Source: Fragum whitleyi (taxonomy: Eukaryota > Mollusca > Bivalvia > Cardiida > Cardiidae). From it: a stretch of DNA of 64,000 nucleotides. This document shows, piece after piece, positions 32,946 through 43,779 of the stretch. A model generated the notes under the pieces. The model worked only from the letters and a program-made list of their open reading frames with translations, was not told the DNA's origin and did not search any database. The position numbers and the translations under genes were made by a program. Numbering within the stretch: position 1 is the stretch's first letter; each line of letters begins with the position of its first letter. Location of the stretch: assembly GCA_948146395.1 (NCBI GenBank), contig OX411544.1, positions 95,591,232-95,655,231 on the forward strand. The letters run 5' to 3'.

Positions 32946-33199
32946 CTTTAAACAGAACAGAACAGAACAGATATTTTATTGAAACTTGTACATAGTACAT
33001 CGTTTTTTTTCAAATGCAAATCAACAAAATAAACAACGTGCTACAAATGGACGACGTTTACAGGGGAAAACTTATACGTTTAAATGGGAAAATATATACC
33101 CGGTAATGGAATTGAAACATTCATGTGATATTTTAAGGGGAGTGAAAGTATACTGAGTAAATAAGATATGTTAAGGAGAGGTGTTAGCACACTGTCATA

Positions 33200-33880
33200 T
33201 CATAACAGTTCTAATCTTTTAGCAATTGAATGTTTTACGAATAAAGCAGTGTTCTTATTAGTATTTTCATCGGTTGAAGTTAATAACTCAGTACATTTAT
33301 GCATAGATGGTCGTTTATAAAAATATGCATTTATATATCGTTTTCTCAATACACTAAAAGATGGACATATAAAAAGCAAGTGGTATAAATCTTCTAAGTT
33401 GTGAGAGTTACAGCATTGGCATAATCTTTCTAAGCGTGGAATAGGTGGTTTATTATAGCGACCAGTTTCTACTCTTAAATTTAAGGCTGCAAATCTAAGT
33501 CTTGTAAAATAAACTCTAAGGTCTCCCGTTAAAGTGTATAAATAAGTCTCGTATCCAAAGCAGCTTTTGATCAGGGAATATTCTTTCAACGCAGAACTAC
33601 TTTCTAAAGTGCTACACCAATCTTGAATAAAACAGTCTATAACTCTCTGTTTAAAAATTTTCGGAAATCGTTTAAGATATAGAGGATCAAGATTAGCTTT
33701 ATTAAATATATCCGAAAAGCCAAAATCATTTAAGAGCTTTTTTATGTTACTGACCCAGTTTTTGAGACCTTTTGTGCAGTCTTCTAATGATTGGTTGTAA
33801 ACAGTTCTCAAATTTATGTTACTAGACTGGATTGTCTTACACCAGTATTTTATCATACGACAATATCGAACAATATACAA
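33200..33880 (-). pseudogene. LINE 2 ORF2, C-terminal part
   Basis: A 226-codon frame homologous to the end of LINE 1. The shared landmarks in order are IRxIKYWxK-like (CRMIKYWCKT), the RLRFAALNLRVETGR block, a CxxC...H...C cluster and YKRPSMHKCTELL. Upstream sequence (33885-34170) continues the protein but has stops and a frameshift. Confidence 0.82.
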
Positions 33881-34249
33881 AGGATAACGTCCTAAATCAC
33901 CGTAAACTGCGGCAGAACAAGTACTACTTTTAACGCCTAATATTCGTTTTAAAATTTCAAATGGATGCGCTCAATTTCTTTACATTTTGAAAATCCGCAA
34001 TTTTCGGAACTGTATAAATTTGTAAAGCTTACAAAAGAATCGAATAACTGACATTGGGTTTTCAAAGTAATTGGAACCTTACGACAATTATATTATAACA
34101 AATTTAAACTTTTAAGAGCTTTACCTGCTACATGTTCAGTATGGTTAGCAAAGGTACCATTATAATGAAATAGATATCAAAGATAATTAAATTCATCGGT
34201 GACCTCTATTTTTGTGTTGTTGTAAAACCAATACTCATTTTCTTTCAAT

Positions 34250-35005
34250 TTACCTCTTTTGCGAAAAAACCATGATCTTTGTTTTTTCTTCATTGACCTG
34301 TAAGCCCCACTTATTACAATAGTTGTAAAGATTATCGAGCTGACTTTGAAGTCCATGTGGTGATTTTGCAAGGATAGCCATATCGTCAGCAAATAACAAT
34401 AAAATAATATTTATATTATTAATAGTGATGCCGCTACTGCTGTCTTTTTGTAAATAAACTTCTAGATCCTCTAAGAACAAGGAAGCTAATAGTGGCGACA
34501 TTATTTCACCTTGTCTTAACCCAACAAAATATTTAAAAAAAAGATGATACGTTATTGCAGTTTTTAATGCAAGACTTAACATGCTGATACATTTTTCTTA
34601 TTACACGTAACATTTTCCCTTGAATACCCAAATTGAATAATTTTAACCAAAGCGCTTTTCTATATATACTATCAAAACATTTTTGTAGATCTATAAAAGC
34701 CACATATAAACGATTATTACTATTCAAAAAGTTTTGGGCGAGATTTAACAAAGTAAACATTGCATCAATCGTAGACGTGCCTTTTCTGAAGCCAAATTGT
34801 GCACCTGAACGAGTATAATTATTATCGCAGAAATTTTCCAAACGTTTGTTTAAAATTGTTATAAACAGCTTGGAAAAACAACTTAGTATTGTAATTCCTC
34901 TGTAATTTATAGGGTTATTTCTGTCGCCTTTTTTAAAAATGGAAATTATTACACCTTCGCTCCAAGTCTCTTGAAATGTACCTGAATCAAGTATTGAATT
35001 AAAAA
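34250..35005 (-). pseudogene. LINE 2 reverse transcriptase core, in two frames
   Basis: The first part (34533-35005) has the finger/palm motifs to VAFIDLQKCFDSIYRKALW. The second (34250-34582) has GEIMSPLLASL, the catalytic FADD and WGLQVNEEKTKIMVF. A frameshift near 34560 separates them, and another near 34260 precedes GKLKENEYWFYNN. Confidence 0.82.
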
Positions 35006-35299
35006 TTTAAAACCCGTTTTTAGAATGATCAGGGCCCGAGGTTTTAAAACTTCAATTTCAATTTTAGATTAAAGCCGTAATTCTGTTTTATTACTCAGTT
35101 TAATGTATTAACATAAGAGATAATATTAATAAGTTGTTAAATGTAGAATTTGAGAAAATTTTCAGATGAGCCTGAGAAAAGGATTATGACTCCGGACCCA
35201 GATTTCAATTTATAAAAAAACTGATTCATGAAAACATTTTTGTGGGGAATAGGAGATATTGTCTAAACTAACTAAACTAACTGACTACCTAAACAACAG

Positions 35300-36322
35300 C
35301 AAAATGATATACTTTAGAACAGGACAGTTCGATGATATACTCTTGAACATATTAGCCAGATGATATACTTTTGTACACGACAGCCAGACAATATACTTTT
35401 GAACACGACAGCCTGACGGTTAACTTACGAACAGGAGAGCCAGATGATATACTTTAGAACACGACAGCCAGATAATTAACTTTATAACAAGATAACCAGA
35501 TAAAATACTTTGAACCTGACAACGGGATGATATACCTTAGAACACGAGAACCAGATAATATACTTTAGAACATGATAGTCAGATGTCATACTTTAGAAAA
35601 CGAAAGCCAGATGATATACTTTAGAGTACGAAAGCCAGGTTATATACTTTTCGAACACGACAGCCAGATCATATACTTTAGATCATGACAACAAGGTATA
35701 TACTCTCTAACATGACTCACAGATGTAATACTTTTAAAGATAACCAGATATCATACTTTAGAACACGACAACCGGATGATATACTCTAGAACACGACAGC
35801 CAGATAATATATTTTAGAAAAAACGACAGCCAAATGATAAACTTTTTGAACACAACAGCTAGGTGATTTACTTTAGAAAACGACGGACAGACCATATACT
35901 ATTGAACACGACAGCCAGATCATATACTTCAGAACACGACAACCAGATACTATACTTTAGATCAAGCTGGCCAGATGTCAGACTTTAGAAAACGACAGCC
36001 AGATGATATTCCTTTGAACACGACGGCCAGATGATATAATTTTGAACACGCCAACCAGATGATATACGTATGAAAGCGACAACCAGGTTATATACTCTTG
36101 ACAGCCAGATGATATACTTTATAAAACAGCTGCCAGGTGACATGCTTTAGAACACGACAGCATGATGATATACTTTTCGACATGACAGCCAGATGATTAA
36201 CTTTTGAAACCGACAGCCAGACGATATACTTCTGAACACAACAACAAGATGATGTGCTTTGAACGCGACAACTCGATATTATACTTTAGAAGACGGCAGT
36301 CGGATTATTATAATTTGAATTT
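35300..36322. repeat. 28-bp minisatellite, about 36 units
   Basis: The consensus unit is near GATGATATACTTTAGAACAC GACAGCCA (28 bp), running with moderate divergence for about 1 kb. Variants ACTTTTGAACACGACAGCC and ACTTTAGAACACGACAACC alternate. No open frame is conserved. Confidence 0.9.
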
Positions 36323-36324
36323 TG

Positions 36325-37300
36325 TTATCATCCTATCGCTATGCAGTTTTCAGATGAATAATGCCTAAATAATTGAGGCATGGCATTTGTGGTTCATGAT
36401 TTAGATCAAAAGCGGCCCAGTAATCAGATCTTCGTGTCACGCAATCCAAGATGTCTGTATGTCTTATAATGCAAGAAGTATTGATAAGGGAGAGAAGCCA
36501 TCTCACATAGATCAACCCATGGATGATTGATCTCCCTCTCGCGTTTATAAATATCTTAATTATTGAGGAAAAATGCAGGTCTAAAGAAAATAGTCTGAAA
36601 TTCTGTCTGATATTTGGTCAGACAACATTAAATTTTTGTCTGACTTAATTCAAATTGGCTAGCTGAGAACCCAGATAAATTATCTCCCTCATATTTGTGT
36701 AATCTGGGTTACCTTTTTTAGAATTAAAGTTAGTATTCGATAAACTCTTAAAATTATCAATTGATGAGGTAAATGTGCTGTCAACAATTTGAGATCTTGT
36801 TGAAAATGATGTGAAATAACGAATGCTTCCATGAAATTTCAAGCGGACATCTGGTCAGATAATATTGAATAATTTGTCTGAGCAGATTAAAAATTGTCTG
36901 ACGTTGTCAGTGGTTAGACGAATTTCCTCATGACTGCAACGCACCCAATCCTGAGACCTAACAGCAAGACTTGTCGTCGTTGAATATTTCTGGTATATCT
37001 TTTTACTCCAAATCTAGGGGGATATTCAAAATCAACTATTGTATGAAATCCATGCCTGATAAACACAATGTTAGCCAGTCGTTGTTCAATGCCCTTCGGA
37101 ACTGTCAGTGTCCTTTCGAACTATCTTTTGAAGTGTCAATTTAATCCCAACCATAATCTTGATGACGTTACGTAAGAATCAATTCTCCGACTTATATATC
37201 TGTGTGTCTTCCCGGACAAATAAGTTAAATTAAAATCCACATTAATGTATAAAATCGTGGATTTTTAATGAAATGCTGATCACATTGAATGGTTTCGAAT
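36325..37300. other. No gene seen
   Basis: A short internal repetition of AGATAATTTGTCTGAxxAGA / TGGTCTGACAxxATTAAATTTTTGTCTGA-like words occurs at 36595-36905. Otherwise unassigned. Confidence 0.4.
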
Positions 37301-37303
37301 TGG

Positions 37304-38509
37304 TTTTTAGCTCCACTGGCCGTAGGCCAGCGAGCTATTGTCATGGCGAGGTATCCGTCGTGCGTCCGTCCGTCCGTACGACCGTCCGTGCGTGCGTAAA
37401 CTTTTCTTTAAACATCTTCTCCGCCTAAACTAATGAGTGGATTTTGATGAAACTTGGCCAGAATGTTCCTTGGGTGACCCTCTTTTAAAGTTGTTCAAGA
37501 AATTTTGAATTGACCCCCCAAATATGGGCGTGGCAGGGCGGGGCTTATTTTGACCCCGAAATCTTTGAACGACATCTCCTCCTGAACAATTGGGCCGATT
37601 TCATTGAAGCTTTACCAGAATGTTCCTGGGGTAACCCTCTTTTAATGTTGTTCAAGAAATTTGGATTGACCCCCAAATATGGGCGTGGCAGGGCGGGGCT
37701 TATTTTGACCCCGAAATCTTTGAACGACATCTCCTCCTGAACTATGAGGCCAATTTTAATGAAACTTTACCAGAATGTTCCTTGGGTGACCCTCTTTTAA
37801 AGTTGTTCAAGAAATTTGAATTGACCCCAAATATGGGCGTGGCATGGCAGGGCTTATTTTGACCCCGAAATCTTTAAACCTCATCTCCTCGAGAACCATT
37901 TGGCTAATTTCAATGAAACTTTACCAGAATGTTTCTTGGGTGACCCTCTTCTAAAGATGTTCAGGAAATTTGGATTGATCCCCAAATATGGGCGTGGTAG
38001 GACAAGGCTTATTTTGACCCCGAAATTTTTGAATGACATCCCCTCCTGAACCATTGGGCCGATTTCAATGAAACTTTACCAGGATGTTTCTAGGGTGACC
38101 CTCTTCTAAAGTTGTTCATGAAATTTGGATTGACCCCCAAAGTATTGGCGTGGCAGGGTGGGGCTTATTTTGACCCCAAAATCTTTGAACTTCATCTCCT
38201 CCTGAACCATTGGGCTGATGTCAATGAAACTTTTCCAGAATGTTCCTTTGGTGACCCCCCTTCTAAAATTGTTCAAGAAATTTGGATTGACCCCCAAATA
38301 TAGGCGTGGCAGGACGGGGCTTTTTTTGAATCCGAAATTTTTGAATGACATCTCCTCCTGAACCATGGGGCTGATTCCAATGAAACTTTACCAAAATGTT
38401 CCTTGGGTGACCCTCTTCTAAAGTTGTTCACGAATTTGGATTTGATGCGATCCACTTGATCAATAAAATTCAGGTGAGCGGTTTAGGGCCATTCTGGTCT
38501 TCTTGTTTA
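37304..38509 (-). mobile_element. Pearl/Helentron-like element with 155-bp tandem repeats
   Basis: Minus strand: the start is AAACAAGAAGACCAGAATGG followed by CCCTAAACCGCTCACCTGA. Next come about 6-7 tandem units of ~155 bp; GAATGTTCC-type boxes on the plus strand are at 37461, 37618, 37772, 37927, 38082, 38238 and 38394. Then come an ACGGACGG tract, the hairpin CTGGCCTACGGCCAG and the terminus GAGCTAAAAA. The ends match those at 53931-54710, but the internal unit is different. Confidence 0.72.
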
Positions 38510-38554
38510 AAAGTGATATCTATATAGTTTTCTTCCTTGTAATTTTACATATTA

Positions 38555-39135
38555 GTTAGGGTGTACTCCGATCACCGAGGCGTCGGCGTTGGCGTCGATG
38601 TCGGCGTGATGCTTTAGTTAAGTTCTTACGTGCAATTGTGTCAAATCCCTGTCTCTTCCAAAACCCTTTTCTTTAAAACTTTGCACAGCTTCTGTGCCCA
38701 TAATATCTGACTCTACACATTGATTCTTTACTTTTAACCCTTTTCTGACTAAAAAATTCTTGGTTTAGTTTTTACTTGCAACTGTTTTATATCAGATATA
38801 ACTTTGTTTCTACCTCAGCTATTGCTTTGAAACTTAGCGTATAAATCTGTGACCATAATTTAAGCCCATGGATAAAGATCAACAACTCTGATATCTAATA
38901 AAATAGAATTTTAACCATTTTATCTTAAAATTCCTTGGACATTTTTTTATACAACTGATGTAAATCAGTAATATCTCTGTTTCTACTTAATTTTTGATTG
39001 GAAACTTTGCAAACGCTTCTATGACCATTATATCTTCCTCTGACAAAGATTCATTACTCTGAATTTTATTTGATAAAACTATCAATTGTCAATGTTTATC
39101 TGCTATCCAGCACTAAGAAAAGCCGAGCTTTATGT
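38555..39135 (-). mobile_element. Second, decayed pearl-like element with ~180-bp units
   Basis: It has a GGCGTCGGCGTTGGCGTCG tract and about three degenerate units with CTxTTTCTACxTxAxxTATT and CTATGACCATxATATC words. The right edge, ATCCAGCACTAAGAAAAGCC, matches the equivalent edge at 3046-3066 (ATCCAGCACTTACAGCCGAG). It directly abuts the element at 37304-38509. Confidence 0.52.
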
Positions 39136-39139
39136 TGTT

Positions 39140-40475
39140 GTTCAAACTGCATAATGTCTATCCACAGTGAACACAAAAAGATTGTCACATATCGGCTCAA
39201 TTTTATAGTTTACTCAAATAAAGCCCTGCATATCATCAACTTTCTCTCTAAATCTCGTTACAACAGCTCAATAGAAGACATAGTTAAGAGGTTTTAAAAG
39301 TAAACCGACGGTACTTTTCATTCTTACATTAATGTTTCTCGGACTAATCAAGACTTTCTCAAGTGTCTAAAAATGGCAAATAATTAAAAAGAAAAAATGC
39401 CTTCAACAGGTAATGGGTTAAGTAAATCTAAAATATCTTTTCTCATCTCGATTCACCAGTATAATCCTTACCAATCTTTCCCATTTGGTACCACGTGGAA
39501 TGATTGATTTGCATATAGACAATCAGATTCTGAATTTTATGGGGGCGTTGAGTACCCCCCCCCCCCCTAACGATGACAAAATGTAGTCTTAAACGACGTG
39601 CAAAAAACAACACGATGTAAAATTTTCGTCGACAATATTCGTGTCAAAAAGTTGTTAAGAGACGTGTTGTCGTAATTTTTGCGGCCTGATATGCTGTACA
39701 AAGCGGAGAAGACTACTTTATGTCAGCATTCGGGGGATACATTGTGTACATACAAGCTTCCGTAAGATTGAGACCGTTTCTCGTTGATCTTTCTGTTTGA
39801 CTACCAGATATATAAAATAATATGCAGTAACTACGAGATAGCTTATTGCTTACTGTCAGAATGTTTTCTGACACCAGATTCTTTCTTTTTCATCTCATCA
39901 CACATTCTTCAACAACTCAAATATCGTTAACCGTGAGACAGAAAAAGAAATATGTTAGTAAGGTAATTCGAAAGGGCAGAAAACTTTAAGTAAAAAAGTT
40001 ATTTTCCACTTTTTCTCCATTTTGTTTTTGTCTTTTTTTTCCGTTAAAGCAGGCTTTGAAAAGCAATTATACAAACCCTTTCTTTAATTTGACTTGTCTA
40101 CAATTTTGTCGTTTTGTAATGCGTTTTGATTGATTTTGCCACTTCAAACGTAGATGTTGATCAGTCATGATTCTGAATTTTGCTCATATAGGGATTGAAC
40201 CATTTTGACATTAATCTTAACGATTTTGCGAGTGTGCTCAATTTGCATCAAAGGATATATCGTTTTGTTCAAAGAGAAACAAAAAAGTGTCGGCGATCCA
40301 CCCCGGACCCAATCGGAACGTCGTTCGGACATTGTCGTAAATTGAAAAGTACCTGGGACGTAAATGTAGTAATTACGGGTTATTCATTTTTGGTTATTCG
40401 TACTCTGGTTGTATTCTTGTCAATAAGCTTGAAGAAATACAAATTCTCTCAATGCGTTCTGATCTTCATGAAGAT
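39140..40475. other. No gene seen
   Basis: Unassigned AT-rich sequence with an 11-C homopolymer near 39557. Confidence 0.4.
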
Positions 40476-40479
40476 TTTC

Positions 40480-40700
40480 AAAACAAAACGCAGTAAAACA
40501 CTGCGTTTAGTTTTAAAAAATATTGTGCCCAGTTTTTAAACTTTCGTTGTTTTTGATTTTCTCGACGTCATATTGAAACTTGTTACGTCATGTGAACCTA
40601 CGTTCGAAACGATGCGCTTTCATAGCTGAGCCTTTGTTATTCCCGAGATTTATTTCGTAGAATTGCCCAGGGTTCCCGATTGCCACGGACCAATTCAGCA
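40480..40700 (+). repeat. Family H repeat, copy 1
   Basis: It shares with 51175-51400: AGTAAAACACTGCGTTTxGTT, GACGTCAT, GCGCTTTxATxGCTxxGCC, TATTxCCGAG and AGGGTTxCCGATT. About 220 bp in direct orientation, strongly diverged. Confidence 0.55.
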
Positions 40701-40749
40701 GTGCATGGATCAGAAACTCGACAGACAACAAATGAGGTAGACATTCAAA

Positions 40750-40929
40750 GGGCAATTTTATTAAACTATTCAAGACGCACTTTGTCTTACCGATAAGATT
40801 TGAAACTGTAATAACATTAATCACTTAAATGAGTATTGATAGATTTGTAATACGTGAATTTTTCCTAAATATGTGGTAAGTCATCGGTAAGACAAAAATG
40901 CGTCCTAATTATTTTGATGAAACTGGCCC
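40750..40929. mobile_element. 180-bp MITE with ~45-bp inverted ends
   Basis: The left end is GGGCAATTTTATTAAACTAT, and the reverse complement of the right end is GGGCCAGTTTCATCAAAATA. Both continue into GACGCAxTTTxGTCTTACCGAT. The end motif GGGCCxGTTTxAxxAAA is like that of family C (1338-1580), so they may share a transposase source. Confidence 0.68.
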
Positions 40930-40934
40930 AGGAA

Positions 40935-41615
40935 CTTAGATTGTCACACCGTACGGTATAATATTATATGATCATCTGATGAACATTTTAGGTAGAGGCT
41001 ATCTACATAACAAAGAGTGAAGATTCTTGGCAGATTGGGCTAAAACACGGGCTGATCTTAGTCGAAGCTTTGTGAATTTTAGGAATTGTCACTCACAGAC
41101 ACAATTATCATTATCAGTACCTTTATATTACAGTAGATACATGTGTGACAAGATAAAAAATACAAACAGAGAAAAAAAGTAAGATAATGTATTATCATCG
41201 CTATATAAAATTGGACGGAAGTGCATTTTTGACATCTGTTAAAGCCACCATTAACTCTTTATTTCCTTTAAAGAGTTCTGATTTTATTTATTTTTTTTTC
41301 TTTCATTTTTTTTTAAATATTATTCGTCGGCTCTATTCACACTGCTTAAAATCTACATGGCAATTTGTCAACATAAGGTCGCAGTAAATCGTCCGAGATT
41401 ATAAAAAGAAATCCGAGTTATAAAGGAACAACTTCGCTTAGTGAACAAAACGTCATAACTGCAGAATCAATGAAATATAAAATTTTATGAAGTCATAGTC
41501 GATTCTGAACGGCTTCACGTAGTATTGTGTCGTAATAAAGTCAAATTTTGATTAAAAATAGTTATTCGTGATTGGAATAACAATGACAAGGCGCCAATTT
41601 TAGACGCGTTGGTTC
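40935..41615. other. No gene; likely 3' flank of the gene at 41622
   Basis: Minus-strand AATAAA words occur around 41257-41290, ~330 bases after the stop, and could serve polyadenylation. A repeat-like segment at 41010-41090 resembles 4605-4690. Confidence 0.35.
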
Positions 41616-41621
41616 AACTTG

Positions 41622-41811
41622 TCAAACACAGTTTTTGCTCTTGAACTGAACTGTATCTAATTGTAATGGCACGGATTTTCTTTCCACTTTCTTACAGCAT
41701 AAATGATAAATAACAAATATAATAAGTCCTATAACTACGAGGGACATGATGATGGCCACAACAAGCTTCCATACTTCGAATCCACCAGTTCCCCCGCCTC
41801 CACCGCCACTC
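41622..41811 (-). CDS. Paralogue 1, exon 3 (membrane helix and tail)
   Basis: 190 bases. The acceptor is TACTCTTTCCAG above 41811 and the stop TGA is at 41622-41624. The first base completes an Arg codon, then SGGGGGGTGGFEVWKLVV and the helix AIIMSLVVIGLIIFVIYHL, then CCKKVERKSV. Confidence 0.78.
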
Positions 41812-43772
41812 CTGGAAAGAGTAAACAGAAAAAATGAATTGATTGATTGAATTTGGTTTACGCAACTTTCAACAATTTTTCAGTTATATCGCAGCGGCTG
41901 GAGCACCTTACAATGGATTCCTGGTATTTCTTTCACCAGTACTACCATCTCATCCTTTCCTAGCCTCCAGCTGCTATCTCACATAGGTCTACGATTATCA
42001 ACCCATTGGTGCGTGACAAATTGTCGGAAAGGATGAGTGCCGCCGTTGGGGATCGAACCCGGGAACTCTAGATTGACAGTCCGATGCGCCAGAAAACATG
42101 GATAGAAATTCAATGAAAGATACTACGATTCGAGAAATTATTGGCTTAAAAAGCTTACGTGATTTCATGTGTATTTTTTCCCAAACAAATATTCTAGCAA
42201 AATATGAAAAGTATAACTCGAATACGGTATTGTGACTTGTGATTACAGTACACTTATATACAATCGACGAGTCAAAAAGCAAATTCTACTTATACAAGTA
42301 GAATTCTCTATTTTGACTCGTCGATTGTAAAAAAATATATGACCAAGTTTCAAGACATTTACGGAAATGGAAAATTTGTTTCTTTTTTAGAATAGGGTTT
42401 TATGTCGCTTTCACAATCTTAGTCATATTGCGGCGGCTGGAGCACCTTACAATGGATTTCTCATTCCAGTACTACATCCTTTTCCAGCCCATGCTGCTAT
42501 CCCACATATGTCTAGACACATTACACAAGACGATGACACAGACTATTACGAAAAAAAAGGAACCAACATTTGTGTACTTTAACCAAGAAAGCCAAAAAAA
42601 AAAAAAGGGAAACGTTCAAATAGAATAACCATACCTATATCTCGACCTGCCGCCTCGCCCACCTCTCGCCTCGACAACATCTATAATAAACAATGAAATA
42701 AATCTGGTTTTAGTTTCTTTTATTTACTTGAGAAAATAAGTATCTTTTTTAGAGACATAGGTAAATAGTATAAGATATGGACAAGCAAATTCATGTGACA
42801 GATCAATGACCATTGAAAATGTTAGACAACGGTTTCCCGAATCTCAATTTTGCGTGTGGATCTTAAAGATAAATGTCAAGTGATTTTTGTTTAGTTGAAG
42901 CCTATTTGATCCAGGAAAACCTGCCTAAATAACTTTACTTGGTAATTTTATAAGCTGTCTTTTCCAGATGAAACAAAAATGATAATTTGAGAAAAGCCAA
43001 TATTTAAAACATTCAACCGTAAATTCAATGTGCATTGGAATTGAAAAGAGACTGAAAATACTGAAGAAAACATTGAGATGGAGAGATTGCTTGAAACAAT
43101 TTCTCATTATTCTTTTATGTTTTTCCTGTTTTATTGCCTTCGGTACATTGAAAAATCCGATTTGCGGGTAAATGGTTTAATAAACTGGCACAAAGCATCT
43201 AATTCTTTTTGGAAATAACATATTAGACCGTGGGTCGAACGCGGGATATCGTGGATAGATAACTGGCGCTCTATAGCGATAATAAATATCGTAGTCTTAG
43301 TATCAACTTTTCCCTTTATTGAGGGTGTTATTGATTGATTATTCATGTATTTTGACCCCTGTTGCCAAGAAAAAAAGACACCCGGGAGGTTGAAAAGTAT
43401 CGACCTCAGTCAGACTGATTTCATTAGGGAACCCCGGTTAACATTGTGAAAGATCATGATTCCGAAATTTGCGGACCTATTACGGCTCCACTACAGCAGC
43501 AATTTTCGAAAGGTGACCCCTAGTTGATCTCCACTGGACCTGATCTTTTTATCGAATATTTTAATTACGGAGTTCCTGATAGGTTTCTTTTGCGCCCGAC
43601 AGGTCACAAAATTATTTAAAACGGTAATTTTAGGTTTGTAAACCTGTTTGACTTCAGAAATGCACTGAAGACAAGAATTATTAAATAGAGAAATGATGAA
43701 ATGCCACTTACCTTGAACAATAAGTTTAAATAAGCAGGTACAAATTAATACTGCATTTAAAAGAGTTTTCAT
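41622..43772 (-). CDS. Three-exon gene: 98-residue single-pass membrane protein (paralogue 1)
   Basis: Not a family I recognise. Exons 43712-43772, 42635-42680 and 41622-41811 join in phases 1 and 2. The product has a signal peptide (MKTLLNAVLICTCLFKLIVQ), then a short Gly/Arg-rich ectodomain (residues 21-46, VEARGGRGGRSRYR then poly-Gly). EVWK and a ~22-residue hydrophobic helix (52-73) follow, then a juxtamembrane CCKK and a 20-residue tail ending KSKNCV. The predicted topology is type I at the cell surface or a secretory membrane. The gene at 48063-52964 is a paralogue with identical phases and the same distance from the start to W50. Intron 2 holds two SINEs and a palindrome. Confidence 0.72.
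41848..42085 (-). repeat. SINE family B, best copy (intron 2 of paralogue 1)
   Basis: Minus strand: a tRNA-like 5' part (GGCGCATCGGACTGTCAATC) and the B box CCCGGGTTCGATCCCC. The body holds CAGCTGGAGGCTAGGAAAGG, GTACTGGTGAAAGAAATACC and CCAGGAATCC, and the tail runs to AATCAATCAATTCA (ATCA repeats). This is the clearest full-length copy in the window. Confidence 0.82.
42259..42329. repeat. 71-bp near-perfect palindrome (intron 2 of paralogue 1)
   Basis: TACAATCGACGAGTCAAAA pairs with TTTTGACTCGTCGATTGTA, and inside this AATTCTACTT pairs with AAGTAGAATT. Only a few bases are unpaired. It would form a long hairpin in the intron. Confidence 0.85.
42397..42525 (-). repeat. SINE family B, partial copy
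   Basis: It has GGGTTTTATGTCGCTTTCAC, GGCGGCTGGAGCACC and ACAATGGATT, then a shortened body (CATCCTTTTCCAGCCCATGC). The tRNA head is missing (5'-truncated). Confidence 0.68.
42635..42680 (-). CDS. Paralogue 1, exon 2 (ectodomain)
   Basis: 46 bases between the acceptor TTTATTATAG and the donor ATAG|GTATGG. It encodes the ectodomain (VVEARGGRGGRSRY plus split codons for Asp and Arg). The split codons match exon 1 (..CAA G) and exon 3 (G AGT..). Confidence 0.72.
42690..43435. other. Intron 1 of paralogue 1, little recognised
   Basis: A tRNA-like head lies at 43215-43275 on the minus strand (CGCTATAGAGCGCCAGTTAT, then GCGTTCGACCC). Nothing else recognised. Confidence 0.4.
43436..43495 (-). repeat. 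Short dispersed repeat shared with 58036-58110
   Basis: Reverse complement: GTAGTGGAGCCGTAATAG, TTTCGGAATCATGATCTTTC, ACAATGTTAACC, TTCCCTAATG. This matches 58036-58110 at most positions. Confidence 0.6.
43496..43611. mobile_element. Family F MITE, right half
   Basis: It contains TGACCCCTAGTTGATCTCCA, CTGGACCTGATCTTTTTATCG and the end TTTTGCGCCCGACAGGTCAC. The left half is missing, replaced by the repeat at 43436. Confidence 0.55.
43712..43772 (-). CDS. Paralogue 1, exon 1 (signal peptide)
   Basis: 61 bases: ATG at 43770-43772, then 20 codons of a signal peptide with the hydrophobic core LLNAVLICTCLFKLIV, then G and the donor GTAAGT. A polypyrimidine/AG (TTTTCTTTAG) ends just upstream of the ATG, so an untranslated first exon probably precedes it. 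Confidence 0.72.
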
Positions 43773-43779
43773 ATCCTAA

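Larger units (their letters stand above)
32949..35010 (-). mobile_element. LINE 2, 5'-truncated copy of the same family
   Basis: It begins inside the RT (GVIISIFKKGDRNNPINYRG), then AQFGFRKGTSTIDA, RQGEIMSPLLASLFL and LLFADDMAIL. After several frame breaks, the C-terminal region follows (33200-33880) with RLCQCCNSHNLEDLYHLL. The 3' end has AATAAA (32975-32980) directly before a TCTGT repeat tail (32951-32970), exactly as in the LINE at 19254. 5' truncation is typical of LINE insertion. Confidence 0.85.

Noticed and set aside
35300..36322. CRISPR-like or regulatory array
   Set aside because: The 28-bp units abut without spacers; a minisatellite explains it.
37510..38455. Overlapping 60-86-codon frames with repeated peptide text
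   Set aside because: They are translations of the 155-bp tandem unit in a non-coding pearl-like element.
40195..40539. 114-codon plus-strand frame
   Set aside because: Overlaps a dispersed repeat (family H), lacks a domain and splice context.
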